From: Treponema sp.
GTDB lineage: Bacteria > Spirochaetota > Spirochaetia > Treponematales > Breznakiellaceae
Direction: 5' to 3'
Length of the DNA stretch: 7,821 nucleotides
Assembly (NCBI GenBank): GCA_009786715.1
Contig: WQRN01000059.1
Location: forward strand, 1 to 7,821
Each line of letters starts with the position of its first letter. The stretch's first letter is position 1. The notes beneath the pieces were generated by a model, which was not told the DNA's origin, did no database searches, and saw only the letters and a program-made list of their open reading frames with translations. Positions 1 through 5,767 of this stretch are shown piece after piece. The position numbers and the translations under genes were made by a program.

Positions 1-113
1 ATAGACATGGCTCCTCCGATATGACCTGTTCCCAGGTTTCCGATTTCCTCGATTGTCATTTTTCTGATTTCTTTTGCCGTGTTTTTCAGCATTTGTTCGG
101 TTTCTTTGTCCAT
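1..113 (-). CDS. Transketolase N-terminal (thiamine diphosphate-binding) subunit, 5' fragment
   Basis: This is the first 37 codons of a gene that leaves the window at base 1. The translation begins MDKETEQMLKNTAKEIRKMT and continues to a segment reading IGNLGTGHIGGAMS (about residues 24-37). Known family pattern: transketolase N-terminal halves have an initial helix with an RxxxM/L element followed by a GHxGGxxS motif at the thiamine diphosphate site, and this fragment matches it. Split transketolases encode the C-terminal half in a following gene, which cannot be checked here. The enzyme would act in the cytoplasm in the non-oxidative pentose phosphate pathway. The ATG at 113-111 follows a strong purine-rich SD (GAGGAGAGG, complement of 117-125). 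DXP synthase is related but usually reads GGHLGSSLG at this place, so it is less likely. Confidence 0.75.
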   Translation of the reverse strand, partial: MDKETEQMLKNTAKEIRKMTIEEIGNLGTGHIGGAMS

Positions 114-139
114 AAACCTCTCCTCTTTGATAATTAATG

Positions 140-168
140 ATTATAACATGATTTTTATAAATAAGGAA
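140..168 (-). promoter_or_regulatory. Probable sigma-70-type promoter with extended -10 for the transketolase gene
   Basis: On the minus strand the gap between the LRR gene and the transketolase gene contains TGTTATAAT. This is a perfect TATAAT -10 hexamer (145-140) preceded by the extended -10 TG (148-147). A poor -35 candidate, TTCCTT, lies 17 bp upstream (168-163). The expected start of transcription near 133 leaves a leader of about 20 nt containing the SD. No terminator hairpin is visible between the LRR stop codon and this site, so read-through from the upstream operon is also possible. Confidence 0.55.
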
Positions 169-173
169 AGAGT

Positions 174-1670
174 TCAGGGTTCAATGTCCAGTTCATCTTC
201 CTCTTCATCGTCATTTATAACAGTAAAAGTCCATTCAACGCTTTCAGGGTTTTCCCGGGTATATATTCCCGCCTCTTTTTTTGTGTTGTAAATTTTCTCA
301 AAACCATCGCCGAAAGAAGCAATACCCAATATAACATTTTTTCCAATAGTAATTTTTGTTAATCGATTATTTCTGAATGCTTCATTTCCGATGTAGGTAA
401 CATTATCGGGAATATTAATTTCCGTTAATTGATTGTTTCTGAACGCTTCACTGTTGATATTTTTTACGTTCTTTGAAAAATTAACCTCTGTCAGTTGATT
501 GTCGCGGAATGTTCCTTCGTTTATTGTGATAATTTCATTTGGAATCGTGATAGTTTCTATTTTATTATATGCAAAAGCGCTGCTTCCAATAGAAGTAATC
601 GTGCCTTCGAATATTACTTCTTTTATTTGGTTATTGCAGAAAGCATTTTTGCCAATTACTGCGGTGCCTTCATAAAATCTGATCTTTTTCAGTTGATTAT
701 ACATAAATGCGCCGTCTTGATAGGCGGTTATGTTTGTAGCGTAACTGTTAATATCTTTTCTTATAACCCAAGTTAAAATATTTTCAATTTGGTTATACGC
801 AAACGCATTTTCTCCTATTTCTTTGACGCTTATTGGTATTTCTACGGTTGTTAACGCGTTATTGTTAAATCCTGAAAAACGAGTAAGTTTTGTTATAGGA
901 AGAGGCGTTAATTCCTCATCTTCCTCTTCTTCTCTGAAAAATTCCAATTCAGTTATTTGGTTGCCGGCAAACGCGCCGTTCCCGATACTTTCAAGTTTGA
1001 CAGGAATTTTTATGCTTGTTAATTGATTATTCGCGAATGCGTTGTTTCCAATTTCTTTTACACTGTTTGGAATAATATCGTCCAGATTTGACAATCTATT
1101 ATTATAAAACGCTCCGTTTCCGATACTTATAATGGTATTGGAAATAATAATATCGGTTAATTGCCTGGATTGAAATGCGTTGTCTCCGATGGCAATGACA
1201 GGCATTCCGGCGATATTATCAGGAATTATTATTGTATTTTGATTCACGGGCAATCCATAACCTATAATGGTTAAATTCGCCGTTCCATTAAAATAGAAAC
1301 CAGCAGTTACACGCACGGTTTTCGCGCTCCAGCCTGTAAAACCGCGATAGGGATCCAATCCTATTCTGATTGTATTTGTTCTTCCGGGAACTAATTCAAG
1401 ATCATAAGTATTATCATCGGTTTTTACTAAGATGCCTTTTATTAACGGAATAGAAGCGTTTATTTTTATATCATCAGCCGTAAGATCCGGTATTTCTCTG
1501 TCAAATATAATTGTCAATTTTGTTGTCACTGTGTTTTCGGAACCGTTAGCGAAAACATCAATAATGCTGTAATTGTTTTCGTCCGAGCTGCTTTGATTAT
1601 CACAAGCAAAAAATAAAACCGCCGAAATGATAATCATTGCCGCTGTTAGTCTAAAACAAATCTTTTTCAT
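174..1670 (-). CDS. BspA-type leucine-rich-repeat lipoprotein
   Basis: This 498-residue predicted surface lipoprotein starts with a basic, hydrophobic signal peptide ending LFFAC. The acylated residue would be Cys23; spirochaete lipoboxes tolerate this looser form with Leu at -4. A Ser/Asp/Asn-rich linker follows. Residues about 38-125 look like a beta-sandwich module (FDREIPDLTADDI... up to SAKTVRV) of the kind seen before LRR domains in treponemal surface proteins. Residues 161-448 hold 12 LRR_5/BspA repeats, then a capping segment around 449-470 (GFEKIY...KKEAGIYT) and a very acidic tail. BspA-family proteins are known as surface proteins, some binding host proteins or other bacteria; the ligand here is unknown. 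It is the last gene of the minus-strand run. Its SD (AAAGGA) overlaps the TAA of the protease gene, with 13 bp between the genes. Two similar acidic runs (residues 247-253 and 487-493) are unusual. Confidence 0.88.
   Translation of the reverse strand: MKKICFRLTAAMIIISAVLFFACDNQSSSDENNYSIIDVFANGSENTVTTKLTIIFDREIPDLTADDIKINASIPLIKGILVKTDDNTYDLELVPGRTNTIRIGLDPYRGFTGWSAKTVRVTAGFYFNGTANLTIIGYGLPVNQNTIIIPDNIAGMPVIAIGDNAFQSRQLTDIIISNTIISIGNGAFYNNRLSNLDDIIPNSVKEIGNNAFANNQLTSIKIPVKLESIGNGAFAGNQITELEFFREEEEDEELTPLPITKLTRFSGFNNNALTTVEIPISVKEIGENAFAYNQIENILTWVIRKDINSYATNITAYQDGAFMYNQLKKIRFYEGTAVIGKNAFCNNQIKEVIFEGTITSIGSSAFAYNKIETITIPNEIITINEGTFRDNQLTEVNFSKNVKNINSEAFRNNQLTEINIPDNVTYIGNEAFRNNRLTKITIGKNVILGIASFGDGFEKIYNTKKEAGIYTRENPESVEWTFTVINDDEEEDELDIEP
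327..1190 (-). repeat. Twelve tandem BspA/LRR_5 repeat units within the LRR lipoprotein
   Basis: The coding repeats start at residues 161, 183, 207, 229, 265, 285, 317, 339, 361, 383, 405 and 427. The consensus is IGxxAFxxNQLTxIxIPxxVxx. Eight units are exactly 22 residues (66 bp). The others are 24, 36, 20 and 32 residues. The 36-residue unit (229-264) carries the acidic insertion, and the 32-residue unit (285-316) carries an insert reading LTWVIRKDINSYATNI. The copies have diverged at DNA level but keep the IG, AF, N and L/I positions. Confidence 0.85.
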
Positions 1671-1683
1671 GTATAAACATCCT

Positions 1684-2757
1684 TTATTTACTTAAACTAA
1701 CAGCCAGTTCTTTGGCTTTAACAATTTGGCTGTCATTTTCATCGCTTGCGAATATATATTGCAAATCGGGAGATATGCCGATTCCTTCATATATTCTTCC
1801 GTTCATATCTGTTACTTTTTCCGGCGATATCGAATAAACCCAGCCGTTTACCATAGATCGTTCAACCCGAATGGACAGAGCGCCGCGCGTTGCTGTTCCC
1901 GCGTGTGTTACGTGATCTTGTGTCCGTAAAGCCAGAGTAAACCTTTCCGCGGCTGAGACAGTATCCTGATCAGTTAATAATACAACAGGTTTAGTATAAT
2001 TTGAATTGGAAGGTATTATTATATGAGTTCTGGGAGTGTTAAAATTGTTTGTTCCCGGCCCGTTTTTCATGCTGGCCTTCATATAACTTTTTTTCGCGGA
2101 GGCAAAGCGCGCCGCAATATACTCCATAGCGTATATATGCCCCCCTCTGTTGCCGCGGATATCAAGAACAATTGCTTTTGTATCGGAAAGTTCAGCTATA
2201 ATTTTATCGATCGATTTTCCCCAGTGTTCCTGTCCGGAATTTTCGCCGCTTTCTATAAATTCAAATATATTAATGTAGCCGATGCGCGGTTCAGAAAATC
2301 CTGTAATAAATACTCCGTATAGAAAATTTATATATTGATCTTTTCCTCCATGCTCAAGAAATTTTTTTACATTATCAGGATTAAACGCGCCGCTGGAGCT
2401 GCTATTATTGCTCGTATAACTGTAAGCGACATCTCCCGGCATATACAATACTACATGCGGATCATTTAATTGTTTTAACATATCCTCGCATACGTTGAAA
2501 AGCTGCGCTTCAGACATGTCAGATCGTATTTTTGCCGCGTATCCGTTTGTGCTGTTATTATACACGTCATCCCAGTCATTGTATTTTAAATTATGGCTCA
2601 TTCTGATGTCTAAATACGCGTAAATGTTGTTAAAATCCTCCCAGAGATTTTTTAAAATTCCCGCAGGGCTTGTATCCGGTTCAGATCCTAATAATAATTC
2701 GCATGATGATAACAGCGCAATGATAAACAATAGAGCCGGTATTTTCATAATTTTCAT
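1684..2757 (-). CDS. S41-family (C-terminal processing/tricorn-like) serine protease, lipoprotein
   Basis: This 357-residue protein has a lipoprotein signal peptide ending LLSSC (Cys19), so it is probably anchored in the periplasm or outer envelope. Residues about 33-105 resemble the helical N-terminal region of S41 peptidases and end in LNDPHVVLY. Residues about 155-335 form the protease core: RIGYINIFEF, then VLDIRGNRGG (197-206), then LTDQDTVSAAERF with the probable nucleophile Ser268, then TRGALS, and GIGISPDLQY near the end. CtpA/Tsp enzymes have a catalytic Lys about 25 residues after the Ser. None is present here (Ala293), so a tricorn/IRBP-like mechanism using His101 and an acidic residue is inferred. 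No PDZ domain is recognisable. The SD AGGAG overlaps the TAG of the barrel gene, with 9 bp between them, and favours this ATG over the one at codon 4. The substrate is unknown. Confidence 0.85.
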   Translation of the reverse strand: MKIMKIPALLFIIALLSSCELLLGSEPDTSPAGILKNLWEDFNNIYAYLDIRMSHNLKYNDWDDVYNNSTNGYAAKIRSDMSEAQLFNVCEDMLKQLNDPHVVLYMPGDVAYSYTSNNSSSSGAFNPDNVKKFLEHGGKDQYINFLYGVFITGFSEPRIGYINIFEFIESGENSGQEHWGKSIDKIIAELSDTKAIVLDIRGNRGGHIYAMEYIAARFASAKKSYMKASMKNGPGTNNFNTPRTHIIIPSNSNYTKPVVLLTDQDTVSAAERFTLALRTQDHVTHAGTATRGALSIRVERSMVNGWVYSISPEKVTDMNGRIYEGIGISPDLQYIFASDENDSQIVKAKELAVSLSK

Positions 2758-2766
2758 TTCATTCTC

Positions 2767-3573
2767 CTAAAAAATAAATGAAACTCCGGCGCTTAAACGA
2801 ATCAGCGCGTCTTTTCTCGGCTGAGGAAAATTAATATGTGAGAGTTCAATGCCGAGATTTGAATAAAAACAAAGTAAACTGTTTATCTTATATTGATATT
2901 TCACGTCACAAAAAAGCGCCCAATAATTATGCAGACTTATAAAATCTTTTTCTAAATCCATCGGTGAGTAAAGAAGTCCGTAATAAGGAGGTCTGACAGC
3001 ATATCCAAAAATGGGAAAGCTCGCGGAAAAAATCAATGTATTTTTTTCATTAATATGCCATTTCTGGGTAATATGCGCATTAAGCGATATCGCGGCTGTT
3101 AAGTTGTAATAAAACGTTTCCGGTAAATTTATAAAATAGACATCACAGCGCAATGCGCCGCCAAGATACCCGGGAAACTTATTATTTCCCCATAAACGGT
3201 AATCCAGAGCGTTTTCCAGAGAAGCTCTTATAAAATTGGATTCCTTCTGATAATAAGTAAAATAATTTTCGTTTGCATTTATTTCTATCGCGTTGGTTTT
3301 TCCGAATAAGAAGCTTGTATTAAATGAATATATAAATTTATCCTTTTCAATATTACCGTCAATAATAAAAACAAAAGAATTTACATATCTGTTAAGCGGC
3401 AGATCTGTTTCTTCTCTGTACCCGGCGAATGAATAGCCGGCTCCTGTTCCGATTCTGAAAGGAGCGGTATTTTCAACGGCTTCGGCTGTTTCTGCTGTTT
3501 CATCTGCGGACAGCTCCGCGTTGAATATAATAAAAAGGATTAATAAATATAAAAATATTTTGGTGTTTCTCAT
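2767..3573 (-). CDS. Predicted outer-membrane beta-barrel protein, function unknown
   Basis: This 268-residue protein has a Sec signal peptide (about residues 1-23). The hydrophobic core is FLYLLILFIIF and cleavage is likely after LSA. An acidic Glu/Ala/Thr-rich linker follows (ETAETAEAVE). From residue 38 on there are many alternating short beta-strand-like stretches rich in Tyr, Phe and Asn (for example IGTGAGYSF, FIYSFNTSFLFG, YYNLTAAISLNAHI, LIRLSAGVSFIF). The chain ends in Phe, as is usual for outer-membrane barrels recognised by the BAM machinery. I do not recognise a named family. The start ATG forms an ATGA overlap with the stop of the upstream FAD synthetase-like gene and is preceded by a good SD (AAAGGAG), so the pair is probably translationally coupled. 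It lies between that gene and the S41 protease lipoprotein. Confidence 0.7.
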   Translation of the reverse strand: MRNTKIFLYLLILFIIFNAELSADETAETAEAVENTAPFRIGTGAGYSFAGYREETDLPLNRYVNSFVFIIDGNIEKDKFIYSFNTSFLFGKTNAIEINANENYFTYYQKESNFIRASLENALDYRLWGNNKFPGYLGGALRCDVYFINLPETFYYNLTAAISLNAHITQKWHINEKNTLIFSASFPIFGYAVRPPYYGLLYSPMDLEKDFISLHNYWALFCDVKYQYKINSLLCFYSNLGIELSHINFPQPRKDALIRLSAGVSFIF

Positions 3574-4136
3574 TGGCTGCGCTCCTTTAAAGCGTACCCC
3601 AGCATTTTTTCCGCCAGCTTTATATTTCCTGCGGCGATTGCTTCACGTATACGGCTTGAACTGACAGGCAATGAATCTTCCATTACATCCTGCACAATTC
3701 CCGCGGCAATGTTATGCGATTCAAAAAAAGTTTTAATTGCCTTTGCGTCTGTGTCCAGCTGATAACCGCAGGAAAAATCTTCGCCTACCGCGAAATAGCC
3801 GATGCTGCCGCGTTTCAGCAGTATTTTTAAAAACTCAACTCCCGGCATGCGTTTGAACTCCTGCGTAAAATCAATGACAATCATTATTTTTATTCCCAGT
3901 TTTTCCAGCGCAGCCGTTCTTTCTTCGAAACTTTGAATGTTCTCTGATCCAATCTTATGATTCTCTTTAAAAGTAACAACAACCGGCGTCAGGTTTAAGT
4001 CATGCGAAACAACATTATTAATCAATTTCTGATGACCTAGATGAACGCCGTCAAAAACGCCGACTGTCACCGCGGATTTTTTATTTTCAAGCGGAATGCC
4101 GTTTTCCAGAAAATCCGCGAAATCTATTATTTGCAT
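3570..4136 (-). CDS. Single-domain FAD synthetase (RibF-type FMN adenylyltransferase domain only)
   Basis: This 188-residue cytoplasmic protein matches the N-terminal nucleotidyltransferase half of bifunctional RibF, which transfers AMP from ATP to FMN to make FAD. Visible motifs are TVGVFDGVHLGHQ (about 24-36, carrying the HxGH-like ATP site), VVVTF (52-56), VGEDFSCGY (117-125) and VSSSRIREAI (158-167). It stops at LGYALKERSQ, just where the riboflavin kinase domain normally begins, and is about 120 residues shorter than full-length RibF. The downstream DNA codes for the barrel protein, so no kinase domain remains next to it. The usual PHP after VTF is replaced by ENHK. The gene starts inside the end of the TPR gene (10-bp overlap) with an SD GAGGAAG. 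Another gene would be needed to supply flavokinase. A different small-molecule nucleotidyltransferase activity cannot be excluded. Confidence 0.8.
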   Translation of the reverse strand: MQIIDFADFLENGIPLENKKSAVTVGVFDGVHLGHQKLINNVVSHDLNLTPVVVTFKENHKIGSENIQSFEERTAALEKLGIKIMIVIDFTQEFKRMPGVEFLKILLKRGSIGYFAVGEDFSCGYQLDTDAKAIKTFFESHNIAAGIVQDVMEDSLPVSSSRIREAIAAGNIKLAEKMLGYALKERSQ

Positions 4137-5767
4137 TTATTAGCTTCCTCGTCCGCCGCCGTAAACTCTTCAAGTTTAAGGCGAAAGAGTTCATAGTCCG
4201 GGGCAAGTTTTACCGCTCTTTTTAAAAGGGTAATAGCGGATTTTCTTTTACCTTTAATGTGATGAACCAGTCCCCATAAATAATAAAGCGCAGGATCCGC
4301 CTTCGGTCTTGGCCTGATGGCGCATCTGAGTTTATCCGCAATTTCAAATTCTTTTGAGCACCTGTTGTAGTCTTCGATGCTGTACGCCCATTTCCCGGCA
4401 AGAGAGCGGGCTTCCCAGTTATTTTCTCCGAGCAGCGCAAGTTTTGGCATAACTGCCGCGAGTTCCGGTATATTATCATTATTCAGGAAAAATTTGCCGG
4501 CATCGATATAACGCGCCAGCGCAGTTGAAATGTTTTCCGCAAGTTCATAAGCTTTTGCGGCGTTAACAGCGTAAACACCGTAAGCGTTTTTATCTGAACT
4601 ATCTTTATCTTCACGGATTAATTCAAACGCGTTACCCCATGCGTTTGCTGAATTTTTATAATCTTTCAATTCCCAATAACATTTTCCCATTATTGCGTAA
4701 AAATTTATATCTTTGCTTATATTCAATGAATGTTTTTTTACAAATTGTTTTAATTCTTTATATCTATTAAGTTCGTTCAGTATTCTGATTTTTTCCGCGT
4801 GCGCCATCTTGCCTTCGGCGGTGTTAGCCCATTGATCAAGAATGGAATCAATATATTCTTCCGCTTCTTTAAATTGCCCAAGGCGAAACGAAAGACGCGA
4901 CGCGAAAAGCAGTTCTTTTTTTGTCCTTATCGCGGCAGTAGCGGAAACAGTGCGGATCACTTCATCTCTTCGTTTCCACGCTTTTGTAATTTGTTCCAGC
5001 GCTTTTGCGGGTTCATCCATTGCCGCGAGAGTTTCGGCAAACCTTAACCGTCCTTCGGCATTGATATTGGAATCGTCTGTCCATTTATTAAATTCCTGTT
5101 CGATAATTTTTATACGAGTATCAATGGTGATAGAATCAAGATGAGTTTTACAAATGTAATTGTCCATTTCTTCATCTGCAGGAGAATCATCTTCGGATGT
5201 TTCGTACGAAGCCAGCGCAAAACCCAGACCGCCGTATTCATGGGAATCGTCGCTGATTTCTCCAAGCCATTTATCGTTAACTAGAAAAACCATGTTGCAG
5301 CCGTAAGCGATTATTTTCATGTTGATATTTACGCCGTCAAACTCCGGGATATCCGTCCATGCGATAAGCGTTTTCGGCGTATTATTATTTACAGCGTCAA
5401 GGCGGAAATATCCTTTACTGGAAACCAGCGCCATATAGTAAGATTCGTCGTCTGCCATACGGAAAATAATCCCTGCCGCGGCATAGCTTTCAAGGCTTTC
5501 CAGACGTATTTTTGCTTCTATTGCGTGATCCTCAAATTCGCGTTCGGGCATATTTATCCACGCGATACAGTTTGGTTTTTTTAATCCTAGGGTGAACGAG
5601 TCTTTTGACAGATAGGCATTATACGCGGATTCTGATTTAATATCAAAAGGGGATTTTTTTACCTTTGCAAAGTCTACTGTCAATTTTTCTTCGCGAAAGC
5701 CCCCGGTACTTCTTTGCCAGATTTTATTGGAGAGCGTGTAAATGAATCTTTTAGAAAAAGCCAGCAT
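4127..5767 (-). CDS. Beta-sandwich (LamG/DUF1080-like) plus tetratricopeptide-repeat protein
   Basis: This protein has 546 residues as drawn. Residues about 45-215 look like a concanavalin/LamG-type beta-sandwich: YAAAGIIFRMADDESYYMAL, then GYFRLDAVNNN, MKIIAYGCNMVFLVNDKWLG and YGGLGFALASYET. This fold is often used for carbohydrate binding, but a ligand is not shown here. Residues about 220-540 are helical and rich in TPR-like pairs, for example AETLAAMDEPAKALEQITKA, SFRLGQFKEAEEYIDSIL and a last clear one at LYYLWGLVHHIKGKRKSAI. No signal peptide is visible. The start is uncertain. The ATG at 5767 has no SD and lies inside the divergent gene; the only other nearby candidate is a TTG at 5683 (codon 29), also with a weak SD. 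It is the first gene of the minus-strand run and overlaps the FAD synthetase-like gene by 10 bp. The molecular role is unknown. Confidence 0.72.
   Translation of the reverse strand: MLAFSKRFIYTLSNKIWQRSTGGFREEKLTVDFAKVKKSPFDIKSESAYNAYLSKDSFTLGLKKPNCIAWINMPEREFEDHAIEAKIRLESLESYAAAGIIFRMADDESYYMALVSSKGYFRLDAVNNNTPKTLIAWTDIPEFDGVNINMKIIAYGCNMVFLVNDKWLGEISDDSHEYGGLGFALASYETSEDDSPADEEMDNYICKTHLDSITIDTRIKIIEQEFNKWTDDSNINAEGRLRFAETLAAMDEPAKALEQITKAWKRRDEVIRTVSATAAIRTKKELLFASRLSFRLGQFKEAEEYIDSILDQWANTAEGKMAHAEKIRILNELNRYKELKQFVKKHSLNISKDINFYAIMGKCYWELKDYKNSANAWGNAFELIREDKDSSDKNAYGVYAVNAAKAYELAENISTALARYIDAGKFFLNNDNIPELAAVMPKLALLGENNWEARSLAGKWAYSIEDYNRCSKEFEIADKLRCAIRPRPKADPALYYLWGLVHHIKGKRKSAITLLKRAVKLAPDYELFRLKLEEFTAADEEANKCK
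5729..5734 (+). promoter_or_regulatory. Shine-Dalgarno site fixing the start of the solute-binding protein
   Basis: GGAGAG lies 7 bases before the ATG at 5742 and supports that start for the long N-terminal extension of the binding protein. It sits inside the 5' coding part of the divergent TPR gene as annotated. I found no convincing -35/-10 pair upstream on the plus strand. Confidence 0.6.

Noticed and set aside
79..291. Plus-strand open frame with a long Ser run
   Set aside because: It is the complement of the acidic tail of the LRR gene (Glu/Asp codons read as Ser on the other strand). It has no SD and no domain sense.
823..1026. Plus-strand open frame with another Ser run
   Set aside because: It is the complement of the internal acidic tract of the LRR gene, so the Ser run has the same origin as the previous one.
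327..1190. CRISPR-like regularly spaced repeats
   Set aside because: The roughly 66-bp periodicity is a protein repeat (LRR_5 units) in an open reading frame. There are no identical repeats separated by unique spacers.
4222..4479. Minus-strand 85-residue open frame within the TPR gene
   Set aside because: It overlaps the TPR coding frame completely, and the TPR frame carries clear helical repeats. The short frame has no recognisable motif.
5678..5683. Perfect TTGACA -35 hexamer on the minus strand
   Set aside because: No -10-like hexamer follows at 16-18 bp (the sequence there is an A run), and the site lies within conserved-looking coding sequence of the TPR gene.
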